Source: CBDBEU01 sp965204565 (lineage in GTDB: Bacteria; Pseudomonadota; Alphaproteobacteria; Rhizobiales; TMED25). Taken from it: a stretch of DNA of 64,000 nt. Below the pieces are notes generated by a model. It was not told the origin of the DNA, searched no databases, and saw only the letters and a list, made by a program, of their open reading frames with translations. This document shows positions 36,474 through 45,225 of the stretch, piece after piece; positions within the stretch are counted from its first letter, which is position 1, and every line of letters starts with the position of its first letter. The DNA is taken from contig CBDBEU010000005.1 in assembly GCA_965204565.1 (NCBI GenBank), positions 496,001 to 560,000 of the forward strand. Reading direction: 5' to 3'. The translations under genes and the position numbers were made by a program.

Positions 36474-37688
36474 CTACTTGCGCGGCCAGGCAAAATCGTC
36501 GGCGCGGCCGGGTTTTGGTTCCAGAGATTCACCACGCATCAGCACTTGGAACAGCGGTGAAACCGTCGCCTCGCCATCGTTCTTGGCGCCGCTGCCAAGC
36601 GTGGACAGCGCAACCGCCGGCCCGCCAAGGCCCTCACCGGCCTGACCACCCGGATTTGCGCCGGCCAGCTCCTTGTCGGTGGCACCTGCACCCATACCCG
36701 ACACCACCAGCCCGCCGGATCTGGATTGAATAATCAGCCGCTTTCCATCGACGCCGGCAACAGATATATCGCGCCTGATCACCTGATCGACAAAATGGCC
36801 AAGCTTGGCATTGCCGGCGTTGGTCAGATGAATGCCGTCCGAGCGGCGCATGGTGCGCCGCTGGCCGGTCAGATCCGGACCGTCCTTGGAGTATTCGCCC
36901 TCGGCAGTGGCAAAAGCATCCCACACGTCGATGAACGGGGCGCCGGTCAGGCCGGCGCGCTCGCGCACCGTATTGTTCAAAAAGGCAATGTCTTGGGAAT
37001 AGCGATTGGCGCGCATGATCGGCAATCCGGTCCAGTAGACCGCAGCGCCGTGATTTTGCAGGATCTTGATCAGCTCATCCACGCGCGATCGATAAACCTC
37101 GGTCCAGCGCGGGGTTTTGAGCTCAAAACTCTGGCCATCAAGCTGAATTGCCTGGCGGTCATTGATGCCGATCATCAAGATGGCGATATTGATCCGCTGA
37201 CCTTCGATTGCCCTGGTGATCTCGTCAGCCCAATCATAATAGTCCTTGCGCACGATGCCGCTATTGGTGCGGCTCATGCGCTGGACCTGAAATCCCTTTT
37301 CCTCAGTCATGATCCCGGCCAGCCCGTCAGCCAGGCCCACGGCCATGGAATCTCCAAACACCACAACGCGGGTTTTATCTTCGATGGCCGGCGTCTTGGT
37401 GAACTGGCTGGCGACCGGACCCGCCGGTAGGCGCGGCGCTGAAGGCGCTGCCGCACTTGGTTGCCCCGGCACCGAGCGCCGTGCTCCCCTCGATGGCTGG
37501 GTCCAGCGCGAACGACCAGAGCGTCGGCGGGGTGCGGACTCGAACGGCCGGAAAAGCTGGACATCTTGAATCAGACCCTGATTTGGGGCAAGTGCACGAG
37601 GTGTTATTGGCGCAGCGACACTCACATCCGCCATGGCAATCAGCCATAAGCAGGCCAACGCGCAAATATGCAATACACCAAAGCGCAT
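36474..37688 (-). CDS. DUF459 SGNH-fold hydrolase, exported
   Basis: The 404-residue protein starts with a signal peptide (residues 1-25, ending VSVAA), then a basic, Pro/Ser-rich linker to about 100, then an SGNH/GDSL-type hydrolase domain. Block I is VVVFGDSMAVG with the catalytic Ser, block III is IGINDRQ, and block V is SDGIHLTNAG with the His. DUF459 proteins are periplasmic and are thought to act on envelope sugars or esters; the exact substrate is not known. The C-terminal 80 residues are low-complexity. It lies downstream of a broken lytic transglycosylase on the same strand, which supports an envelope role. Confidence 0.82.
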   Translation of the reverse strand: MRFGVLHICALACLWLIAMADVSVAAPITPRALAPNQGLIQDVQLFRPFESAPRRRSGRSRWTQPSRGARRSVPGQPSAAAPSAPRLPAGPVASQFTKTPAIEDKTRVVVFGDSMAVGLADGLAGIMTEEKGFQVQRMSRTNSGIVRKDYYDWADEITRAIEGQRINIAILMIGINDRQAIQLDGQSFELKTPRWTEVYRSRVDELIKILQNHGAAVYWTGLPIMRANRYSQDIAFLNNTVRERAGLTGAPFIDVWDAFATAEGEYSKDGPDLTGQRRTMRRSDGIHLTNAGNAKLGHFVDQVIRRDISVAGVDGKRLIIQSRSGGLVVSGMGAGATDKELAGANPGGQAGEGLGGPAVALSTLGSGAKNDGEATVSPLFQVLMRGESLEPKPGRADDFAWPRK

Positions 37689-37827
37689 TCGAAGGGTCCT
37701 CAGGCGACTGAGCGAAGGTATCTCGCCGCGTTTTTCATTCCCGCATCCTCGCCCTGCGCATCCGTGCGGCGTTGCCGTGCATCATTCACCACACGGCGAT
37801 GGCGAAACCATGGCCGATCATGCCGCC
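37689..37827. other. short gap between the DUF459 gene and the transglycosylase remnant
   Basis: About 140 bases; no gene or clear signal seen. Both neighbours are on the minus strand, so it is the leader of the DUF459 gene. Confidence 0.3.
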
Positions 37828-39108
37828 TCAGCTGTCGCTTCGCAACTGCTCGAGCAGGTTTCCGGTGGCAAAACCGTCGGGAACCAAGCCCACCGAAGTC
37901 TGATAGGCGCGCGCGCCTCTTCGGTGCGCGGGCCAATACGGCCGTCAACACCGCCGGTGTCGAATCCGAAGCTAGGTAAACAGGTGCTGCAGCTCCACGC
38001 GCTCGTCCCGGCCGAGAATACGTTCATTCACCGGCCAGCGAGCCAGGAACGCTCCGCCATTGCGCAGCCGGTCGGCGAGATGGCCAACCGCAAGCGCATA
38101 GGCATCGGAATTATTGTAGCGCTTGATCACCGAAAAGTTCTTCAACAGAAGAAACGCCGGTCCATTTGCACCGGCCGGAAGATGCAAAATGGCCTCATCG
38201 CCTGAGCGCGGTAAGGCCCGTCCATTGGTGCGCTCGACCCCGCGTTGGCGCCAACTGGAGATAGCCATCGACTGGCCGGCGAGGTCGAAGTCGAAAGCCG
38301 TCGGCAACCGCAATTTCATATCCCCGGGTCTCACCCGGGCGCCAGCCCGCCTGTGACAGGTAATTGGCGGTTGAGCCCAGGGTATCGGGCATATTGTTCC
38401 AGATGTCGCGCCGGCCATCACCGTCAAAATCGACGGCGTGGCTTTCATAGGTGGTGGGAATGAACTGGGTGTGACCCATGGCGCCGGCTACGAACCGATC
38501 ATGCTCTCAGGCGCCATATTTTCCTGTTGCATGATCGACAGCGCCACCAGCAATTGGGAGCGCGCATATTTGCTGCGCTTGGGATCGAGATAGGCGAGCG
38601 AGCGGATCACCGGCCGCACTAGGGTCTGATCGCGCAGCAGATGACCGTAGGTCGACCCCATGCCCCAGATCGCTACCACAATGTGCCGGTCGATGTTATA
38701 GGCCGCCTCGATCGCATCGAGCACATTTGCGTGCTGGCTTATCGCCTCGTGCCCGAGCTCAATGCGCCGTTCCGATACCGCGCCCTCGATATACTCCCAG
38801 ATCGGCTTGACGAATTCAGGCTGATGATTGGCCTTTTCCAGCACCCAAAGATCAGGCGTCAAACAGGCAAAGGCGCCGTCGAAGGTCGTGGCCGAAACGC
38901 CGGTGGAAAGAGCCTCGCGCCGGAGTTCCTGCTTGAAGTCCTCAAACCCTTGAATCGTGCCGCTGACCGCGCCCCCTGGTTCGATGCGATTGTAGCGTCC
39001 GGCGGTGGAGAACACATCCATCATGAAGTTCAGCATCTGCCCGTAAGCAGGTGTGAATGTTGATGAGTAAATCAGCGTGCAGATGAGCATGCTTGCGACA
39101 TGGCGCAT
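37828..39108 (-). pseudogene. Lytic murein transglycosylase (MltB type), frameshifted
   Basis: Joined across frames, the minus strand gives a signal peptide, the transglycosylase domain (FDGAFACLTPD, VVAIWGMGSTYGHL, then MGHTQFIPTTY, VDFDGDGRRDIW and FSVIKRYNNSDAYALAVGHL) and a C-terminal peptidoglycan-binding domain (FGFDTGGVDGRIGP). There are at least four breaks: near 38486 (TAG in place of Trp, one base lost), near 38320, near 37980 (TAG) and near 37915. In the catalytic region the expected WG-x-E reads WGMG, so the acid Glu is also gone. The gene is clearly dead. Confidence 0.85.
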
Positions 39109-39395
39109 ATGTTCAGCCCTTTGCAGTGCAGGCGTTAATTCCCCGCAAAGTCCATGATCACCCAATAGCGTTAACCGCATTTAAAGCAGTTGACCGCGTG
39201 AATATGACCATGCCGAATGTGTCCTGAATCCGAAAAAGTGCCGAATTGAGGCGCCCCGGGACAACATTTCGCGGCAATTTCCTGTAGGATTATTTTTGTT
39301 CATTATCAATTTGTCGGGGAAGGTCTACGCGTTTTCTTTCGTGGGCTTTTTGCGCCGGATCGGCTTTTATTCGGCAAAACAGCCAGCAAAGCAGA
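39109..39395. other. intergenic region before a transposase remnant
   Basis: Roughly 290 bases. The start has the promoter side of the transglycosylase remnant; the right part (39300-39395) is T-rich and may be the outer end of the following insertion sequence. No gene is seen. Confidence 0.3.
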
Positions 39396-40592
39396 GCAGC
39401 AATATGTCCGGAAACTCTTTCCGCAAACATCTGTCGATGCCAGGCATGCTTCGCCCGCATCCCCGACCCCGATCAACACACGTGACTTCAGCCTGTCCGA
39501 CTGCCTGATGTCCGCACTGGCGGTGTTTTCACTCAAGTTTCCGTCGTTGCTTCAGTTTGACCGGCAGGTGCGCGGCGGCGAGGATCCGGTCCAGGCGCGG
39601 AACCTCCGCTCGCTTTTTGGCGTGGAAAAAATGCCCTCGGACACGCGGATGCGCGCGCGCCTTGACGCAGTCGACTCCCGCGACCCGCGCCGCTGCTTCA
39701 AGCAGATCCATGCCGCCCTGCAACGCGGCAAGGTGCTCGAAGGCTGGACGGTCTTCGACGGGCATCTGCTGATCTCGGTGGATGGCACCGGCCAGCATTC
39801 CTCGCACAAGGTCGGTTGCAGGCGCTGCTCGTGAAGAGCCACCACGACGGGTCGAAGACGTACGACCACCAGCCCCTCGGCGCGGCGGTGGTCCACCCCG
39901 ACCTGAAGGGGGTGTTCCCACTGGCGCCGGAGCCGATCCGGAATGAGGACGGAACCACGAAGAACGACTGCGAGCGGAACGCCGCGAAGCGTCTCCTCAG
40001 CGACCTGCGCCGGGAGCACGCGCACATCAAGGCGGTCATCGTCGAGGACGGGCCGGCGTCCAACGGACCCCGCATCAGGCATCTGCGGGACAAGGGTTTT
40101 CGTTTCATCCTCGGCGCGAAGCCGGGCGATCACGAACTGCTGTTCAGTCGGGTCAAGGCCAGCGAGACGCAGCAGACACGGGAGACGCGTGACAAGACGA
40201 CCGGCAGGATGCATCGCTTCGAGTGGGACGCACACCTGCCGCTCAACGACGCGAGCTTCGAGGTGAGGGTCAACATGCTGAACGACGAGGAGACTGACAC
40301 GAAAGGCACGAAAGGAAAGAGAAAGAGTTTCTCATGGATCACCGATCTCCCGCCGGAGCGGGACACGGTGATGTCCGTCATGCGGGCCGCCCGCCGCAGA
40401 TGGGCGATTGAGAACGAAACGTTCCAGACACTGAAGGCGCGGGAGCACCGGGAGCGTATCCTCTCCCTTTGGGACAGGATGCGCAGCCTGTTGCAGAACT
40501 TGCGCATCACGGACTGGCAGACTTTCTATCTCGCCCTGTCAGGGGAGATGAAGAAACCGGAACTCGCAGCCTTGCTTCCCGACGGGCGGTAG
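39396..40592 (+). pseudogene. DDE transposase, frameshifted (family not assigned)
   Basis: Two frames together give a transposase: LMSALAVFSLKFPSLLQFD to GHLLISVDGTGQHSSHKV in the first, and SHHDGSKTYDHQPLGAAVVH, NDCERNAAKRLLSDLRREH and FSWITDLPPERDTVM to WAIENETFQTLK in the second. The break is one base near 39828 (tgctcgtg). The N-terminus is also out of frame, and the C-terminal part seems to lack a segment between TLKAREH and LWDRMRSLL. I know this protein type from insertion sequences without a firm family name (ISNCY-like). Confidence 0.7.
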
Positions 40593-40842
40593 CTTCTCCG
40601 GCCACGCGCGACAGACACTGTCCCGCCCTTCGCCGAAACCTCGTTGTCCGGGCAACTGACCGGCCATCAGCCATGCGTGCGCCGACCGACCGCTCATTGC
40701 AGCCCGACCGTAACAGACGTCAATGAGAGGAAATTATTCCTGCAGGGAATTGCTGAACATTTCGATACCTTAGTTGACAACCGCAAGGCCGGACAATAAT
40801 GTCCGCTCTCTCTCAGTACGTTTCAGTGAAATGGCCTTGCCG
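40593..40842. other. intergenic region upstream of rpmJ
   Basis: About 250 bases with the rpmJ promoter presumably in the right half. A TTGACA-like TTGACA/AACC stretch near 40774 (gttgacaac) might be a -35; no good -10 at the right distance is certain. No gene is seen. Confidence 0.35.
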
Positions 40843-40968
40843 ATGAAAGTCCGCAATTCAATCAAGTCCCTGCGCAACCGCCACCGCGATAACCGGGTTG
40901 TTCGCCGGCGTGGGCGAATCTATGTCATCAACAAGACCAATCGCCGCTTCAAAGCAAGGCAGGGCTGA
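40843..40968 (+). CDS. rpmJ: Ribosomal protein bL36 (cysteine-free type)
   Basis: This 41-residue ribosomal protein reads MKVRNSIKSLRNRHRDNRVV and ends FKARQG, matching the longer alphaproteobacterial L36. The zinc-ligand cysteines of classical L36 are absent, so it is the C-minus form that does not need zinc. It is very basic. The ATG at 40843 is chosen since homologues start MKVRNS; an ATG 12 bases earlier is in frame and cannot be excluded. Confidence 0.93.
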   Translation: MKVRNSIKSLRNRHRDNRVVRRRGRIYVINKTNRRFKARQG

Positions 40969-41036
40969 CGCCACTTTCCATTGCCTCGCGTGAGTGGTGC
41001 TTTGACCATCCGGCGTGCAGGGCATATTCTCCATTC

Positions 41037-41648
41037 ATGATGCGTGTTGCCAGAGCATTGGCTGCAATATTGGCGGGTGCGTTTTTGACGCTTGCGACCG
41101 CAGTTCCAATACTGCTGATCCAAGTGCTGCCGGCCCACGCTGCCAGTGAAACGGTAGATCCCGATCGCACTGAGATCCTCGACAATCTGTTCGAAAAGCT
41201 TGCAAAGGCCGACTCAGAACAAACCGCCGATTTGGTTGCCGTGTCGATCTGGCGCATCTGGAGCGATTCCGGCAGCAATACCGTCAATCTCCTGCTTGCG
41301 CGCTCGCTCGAGGCGATCCAGGGCGAGGACTATGAATTGGCGCTGCAGATTCTGGACGAGGTGGTTCAGCTCGCGCCCGGGTTCGCGGAGGGCTGGAACA
41401 AGCGCGCCACCGTTCATTTCAAACTGAAGCACTATGGCGCCTCAATTCACGACATCCAGCGCACGCTGATTATCGAACCCCGTCATTTCAGTGCCATGGC
41501 CGGACTTGGCACAATGCTCAAGGAGACCGGGCGGCAAGAGGCCGCGCTTGAGGTCTTTCGCCGTACATTGGCTCTTCATCCACAGCTCGAATCCGCGCGC
41601 AAGGCGATCAGGGAACTGGCGGTCGAGGTCGAAGGGCGTGACATTTAG
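41037..41648 (+). CDS. TPR-repeat protein, exported
   Basis: The 203-residue protein has an N-terminal signal sequence or anchor (ALAAILAGAFLTLATAVPIL) and then tetratricopeptide repeats in residues 70-195 (for example YELALQILDEVVQLAPGFAE and AALEVFRRTLALHPQLE). TPR units give protein-protein contact; the partner is not known. It is a short, conserved-looking alphaproteobacterial type. It lies downstream of rpmJ on the same strand but 68 bases away. Confidence 0.78.
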   Translation: MMRVARALAAILAGAFLTLATAVPILLIQVLPAHAASETVDPDRTEILDNLFEKLAKADSEQTADLVAVSIWRIWSDSGSNTVNLLLARSLEAIQGEDYELALQILDEVVQLAPGFAEGWNKRATVHFKLKHYGASIHDIQRTLIIEPRHFSAMAGLGTMLKETGRQEAALEVFRRTLALHPQLESARKAIRELAVEVEGRDI

Positions 41649-41816
41649 CGGCAGCGCGATATACAGGGTTGAGACCAGCCTGTGCGGCATGTTTAAAGCC
41701 CGAAGGTATCTTTGCCTGTGGCGGTTCCTCGTGGGCCTTGGAGGCGATTTGAAGCCGCGCTGCCCGGACGGCGTCAGCGCACGCAATATAGTTGAGGCGG
41801 GGGCGGCATTTACACG
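41649..41816. other. intergenic gap before the alpha/beta hydrolase
   Basis: About 170 bases without a gene; may contain the promoter of the hydrolase gene. No terminator hairpin is obvious. Confidence 0.3.
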
Positions 41817-42770
41817 ATGATCACGTTTCTTGTGCTGTTGGCATTGCTGGCAGCGGGCATTGTCGGGCTTGCCATTTGGTCGCGCATGCGGGCCTCGGCG
41901 CTCGAATACCGCTTCGAGCGTGCGGGCAGGGATGTCGAAGTTGACGGCGGAACGCTCAATGTTCTGTCGCTCGGCGATACCCGTTCCGAAGGTCCGCCGA
42001 TTGTTCTTGTACATGGCGCGGGTGCCAACCTGATGGACCTCAAGGTCAGCATTGGCGACCGGCTGGCCCAAGACCGGCGCGTGGTGCTGATCGATCGGCC
42101 GGGTCACGGTTGGAGCGAGCGTATCGACCGGGAAGACATAGCCACTCCCGAAGGTCAGGCAATCGCCATCAGCCAGGCGCTGGCCAAGTTGGGAACCGAA
42201 AAACCGTTGATCGTTGGTCACGATTGGGGCGGCACGCTGGCGTTATCCTATGCCTTGAGTTTTCCAGAGGAGATTGCCGGCATAGTGACAATCGCGCCAA
42301 TTTCGCATCCCTCCCCCGGCGGACTGTCGCTGGTGCACCGGCTTTGCGCAGCGCGTTACATCGGTCGAATCGCGAGTGAAATTTTGGCGCTCCTATTGGG
42401 CCCTGCCCGGCAGAGCATGATGCTCCGGCGCAGTTTTTCTCCGCAATCAGTGACCGGCGACTATCTCGATGCCGTGGGCACACCTCTGGCGCTTCGCCCG
42501 GCGAGCTTTCTTGCAAATGCGCAAGATATGGTAGCGCTTGATGTTTTTCTGAGCGATCAGTCGGTCTATTATGGCCAGATTTCCGTACCATTGGTGATCC
42601 TCACCGGCGATCTGGACAGCGTCACTTCACCCTCGCGCCACGCCGAAAGGCTCGCCAATGATGTGTACAATTCCCGGATTGTGATCCTCAACGATGTTGG
42701 CCATATGGCGCACCATTCCTCACCCAATGTGATCGCATTCGAGATCAACCGGCTGGCCGAAAATCTATAG
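41817..42770 (+). CDS. Alpha/beta hydrolase, membrane-anchored
   Basis: The 317-residue protein has one N-terminal membrane helix (residues 2-22) followed by an alpha/beta-hydrolase domain. The oxyanion loop is LVHGAGAN near 65 and the nucleophile elbow is GHDWGGT, so the nucleophile is Asp136 rather than Ser; this is the pattern of epoxide hydrolases and haloalkane dehalogenases. The acid is probably in TGDLDSVTSP near 263 and the base His in DVGHMAHH near 295. The substrate cannot be told. It stands alone on the plus strand. Confidence 0.82.
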   Translation: MITFLVLLALLAAGIVGLAIWSRMRASALEYRFERAGRDVEVDGGTLNVLSLGDTRSEGPPIVLVHGAGANLMDLKVSIGDRLAQDRRVVLIDRPGHGWSERIDREDIATPEGQAIAISQALAKLGTEKPLIVGHDWGGTLALSYALSFPEEIAGIVTIAPISHPSPGGLSLVHRLCAARYIGRIASEILALLLGPARQSMMLRRSFSPQSVTGDYLDAVGTPLALRPASFLANAQDMVALDVFLSDQSVYYGQISVPLVILTGDLDSVTSPSRHAERLANDVYNSRIVILNDVGHMAHHSSPNVIAFEINRLAENL

Positions 42771-42808
42771 GTTCCCGGCCGATATTGGCTGATCTCGAAA
42801 CTGGCTTA

Positions 42809-43086
42809 CTAAACACCATCCTCGGTCAGTTGCACCTTCCAGTTGGATTGCGTGCCAGTATCGATCTCATAGCATCCGGATGTGTCGAATCCACGCTCCT
42901 TGCAATCCTTGATGCCGTCAATGGTGAACACCTTGGTCTGGGTGCACATCGGCGTGGCACCGCCCTTGTCCCAATCGCGCGCCAGAACATGGTAGTAGCG
43001 GCCGTCGAGCCGCAGAACATTTCGTCCGAGCTTGGCGTTGCGATCATTCGCCTATACCAGATCCCGGTCTATCTTGAAGGCAACGT
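42809..43086 (-). pseudogene. DUF1036-family membrane protein, C-terminal remnant
   Basis: The minus strand reads NVLRLDGRYYHVLARDWDKG, then MCTQTKVFTIDGIKDCKERG, and ends with a TAG at 42809 after VQLTEDGV. This pattern (paired cysteines, RYYH, FTI-x-G, C-x-x-RG) is that of the C-terminal part of DUF1036 proteins. A TAG near 43068 interrupts the frame upstream and the N-terminal part is absent because exosortase DNA follows. Confidence 0.5.
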
Positions 43087-43407
43087 TATCGATCTGGGGG
43101 CTACCAGCTTGGCGTTGTCGTGGCCTGTAGCGGCCTGCGCTACCTCATTCCGTTCATGAGTCTTGGGTTTATCGGCGCCTATCTTTATCGTGGGCCATTC
43201 TGGCAGAAGGCCGTGGTTTTCCTGTCGGTGATCCTGATTACCATCATCATGAACAGCGCCCGCATCGCGATGATCGGCGTGATTTCACAATATGTCGGGA
43301 TTTCCTACGCTGAAGGTTTTCTGCATTACCTCGAAGGCTGGACGGTCTTCATCGCCTGTATCGGCATTCTTTATGCCGTGATGGCGAGCCTAGCGGGTGT
43401 AGCGTGA
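43087..43407 (+). pseudogene. Exosortase, C-terminal remnant
   Basis: About 105 residues read in one frame: YQLGVVVACSGLRYLIPF holds the catalytic Cys, MNSARIAMIG the Arg and AEGFLHYLEGW the His of the exosortase triad. Hydrophobic helices surround these motifs as expected for this integral-membrane cysteine transpeptidase. The N-terminal five or so helices and the start codon are missing; the sequence begins abruptly at the DUF1036 remnant. A whole exosortase would process PEP-CTERM-type proteins next to exopolysaccharide genes, but none are seen here. Confidence 0.75.
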
Positions 43408-43570
43408 CACCCGGTTTGAGCTTTTTTGACACCGGGTTTGATCACAGTGCAGGTCACCTGTAGCGGCCGTTTTTGTCATATCGGCGGTGGCCAGGTATTG
43501 GTTTTATCGCTTCCGATCGTCTCTCTCTCTCTCTCTCTCGAACACCTTTCAACATCCATTTGAAGGCCCC
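43408..43570. other. gap between the exosortase remnant and the phage tail genes
   Basis: It contains two direct repeats, TGACACC(C)GGTTTGA at about 43405 and 43430, which also form an inverted ACCCGG/CCGGGT pair, followed by a (TC)n tract. It may be the boundary of the prophage remnant. No gene. Confidence 0.35.
43519..43539. repeat. (TC)n microsatellite
   Basis: About ten uninterrupted TC dinucleotides lie near 43519-43539, just before the end of the gpD gene on the other strand. Such tracts are slip-prone. It is outside coding sequence. Confidence 0.85.
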
Positions 43571-44566
43571 TCATTTCTTCGGCGTCTCCGGCGCTTCGAC
43601 CTCGATTGTGGTTATGAATCCCGCCGAGCGTTCAAATGAGTGTGCGACGGCTCGTGCGCGCCACATGCCATTCTCCGCGGGCCCGAAGCCGCTGGCGATC
43701 ACATCGGCTTCCGCGGTTGCATCGACACGGCCATATTGTGTGAAGTGTCCTTCCGCGCGTGCCCGGTTCAGCCTGGTCGCCTCGGCCTTCGCGCCCTGCC
43801 TGGCGTCTTCCCTGTTCTTGAAATGAGACTTGATGGTGCGGATAGGCCCCTTGCCGCCGGTGTCGACCGTTTCGAACCTGGTCTTTCCCTCCTTCGGATC
43901 ATGCCACTTGGCGACCACCTTGCCGTAGCGCGGACGCGGCTTGCCAGAGATGCTCCAGTCGCGGCATTCCGGCCGCGTGATCAGAACCGGCGCAAGAGAG
44001 CCGCCGGAGCTCTTTTTCCGGCTACCGCGCGACACAAACAGGAACCTGCCGCCACCGGCTTTGAAAATGGCGTTGTGGCGGTCTGCAAGGCGGGTGGCGA
44101 AGTCCAGGGGCGATTGGTCGCGCCGGGCTTCGTATTCGATTTCGATGCCTGACAGTTCGCCGTCGACCTCGATCTGCGCACCATGCTCGCCGAATACCTT
44201 TTGCAGCATCGAGCCAAGCGTGGTGTCATCGAAATGTTCGGTCTTCTTCTGCTTGAGCTCTTCGCGGATATCCGCAGCGTGGGCGGTGACGGTCAGCAAC
44301 AACCCGTCCGGTCCGCCGGCAGACGTGTAGCCGTCGACCACGAATTTGCCCATCGAGATGAGCGCGCCGCCGGCATAGCCGAACAGGGGTTCCAGAATGG
44401 CGCCTTCGTTCGGCAGGGCGATGGCATAACCGCGCCAGTCGAACGTGCATTCGAGCGTATCGCTTTCCTGTCCGCTTTCGTCCCTGATTCCGCACGAAAT
44501 GAGCCTGGAATAGAAAATGCCGTTGACCGGCGAACCGCCTGCCAGCACCCTGATGACCGGACGCAT
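43571..44566 (-). CDS. Phage late-control/baseplate hub protein, P2 gpD-like
   Basis: The 331-residue protein matches the gpD family, which forms the hub (gp27-like) of contractile tails. It starts MRPVIRVLAGGSPVNGIFYS and shows the central SPLDFATRLADRHNAIFKAG block and the HRP-like tail with LNRARAEGHFTQYGR. It is the last gene of the tail cassette, 3 bases after gpX. No spike or fibre gene follows it. Confidence 0.87.
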   Translation of the reverse strand: MRPVIRVLAGGSPVNGIFYSRLISCGIRDESGQESDTLECTFDWRGYAIALPNEGAILEPLFGYAGGALISMGKFVVDGYTSAGGPDGLLLTVTAHAADIREELKQKKTEHFDDTTLGSMLQKVFGEHGAQIEVDGELSGIEIEYEARRDQSPLDFATRLADRHNAIFKAGGGRFLFVSRGSRKKSSGGSLAPVLITRPECRDWSISGKPRPRYGKVVAKWHDPKEGKTRFETVDTGGKGPIRTIKSHFKNREDARQGAKAEATRLNRARAEGHFTQYGRVDATAEADVIASGFGPAENGMWRARAVAHSFERSAGFITTIEVEAPETPKK

Positions 44567-44569
44567 GGA

Positions 44570-44812
44570 TCAGCCCCATAGCCGGTTCGGGCCGATCGGT
44601 GTTTCCGTCTCGGCATCCGGCATGACAATTTCGGTCCCGACCGGCACGTTGTGACTCACTTCCGCCAGGCCCGGATTGAGATCGAAGATTTGCTCGACAT
44701 AACCGGAGAGCCGGGCGGCGCGGTCCGGGTCGTCAGGATAGAGCTTCTGGCGAAACCTCCAGGCGATTTCCTCGATGCCCATTTCGGTGCCGGTGACCTT
44801 GACCGTCGCCAT
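44570..44812 (-). CDS. Phage tail protein X (LysM-like), gpX
   Basis: This 80-residue protein is of the phage P2 gpX type, a short LysM-like domain of contractile tails. The pattern DIxxRxY is replaced by EIAWRFRQKLYPD, then GYVEQIFDLNPGLA and a VPVGTEIVMP end, all typical. Its ATG overlaps the stop of gpU by one base. Confidence 0.85.
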   Translation of the reverse strand: MATVKVTGTEMGIEEIAWRFRQKLYPDDPDRAARLSGYVEQIFDLNPGLAEVSHNVPVGTEIVMPDAETETPIGPNRLWG

Positions 44813-45225
44813 CAGAACAGCCCTCCAAATGCACCGCCCCCATAGGGGGAGACGGTGACCGGGAATTCCAACTGCTTTCCCGCGCCGCTCCGGTCGATGT
44901 GAAATTGCGTGTCGGAAACCGTCTCAATGATGACCAGGCCGAAGACACGCCCCGGTGTCGCGCCCGAAAACCCGACCATCATCACAGGCGATCCGCGCGA
45001 TTGTGTCGCGCGGATCGCCTCATATTCACCGCGCCCGCCGAATTCGTCGGGAAACAGCAGCCCGTTGACGGTCTGGCTGTCAGGTCCGAGGCCGGTGAAC
45101 TGCCGCGCCGCATGGCCGCCGAACCGCTTGATCGCCGGCCATACGGCCTGGCTCTCGCGTTCGAGCTTCTGATAGTTAAGACCTGCGATCTCGAAGATAT
45201 GCGGTCCGAGCGCCAGCAAAGCCAT
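44812..45225 (-). CDS. Phage tail completion protein, P2 gpU-like
   Basis: The 137-residue protein resembles gpU, which caps the tail tube. Features are the N-terminal LLALGPHIFEIAGLNYQKLE and the glycine-rich end. It lies between the tape measure and gpX, the expected place, and overlaps both by a base. Confidence 0.85.
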   Translation of the reverse strand: MALLALGPHIFEIAGLNYQKLERESQAVWPAIKRFGGHAARQFTGLGPDSQTVNGLLFPDEFGGRGEYEAIRATQSRGSPVMMVGFSGATPGRVFGLVIIETVSDTQFHIDRSGAGKQLEFPVTVSPYGGGAFGGLF

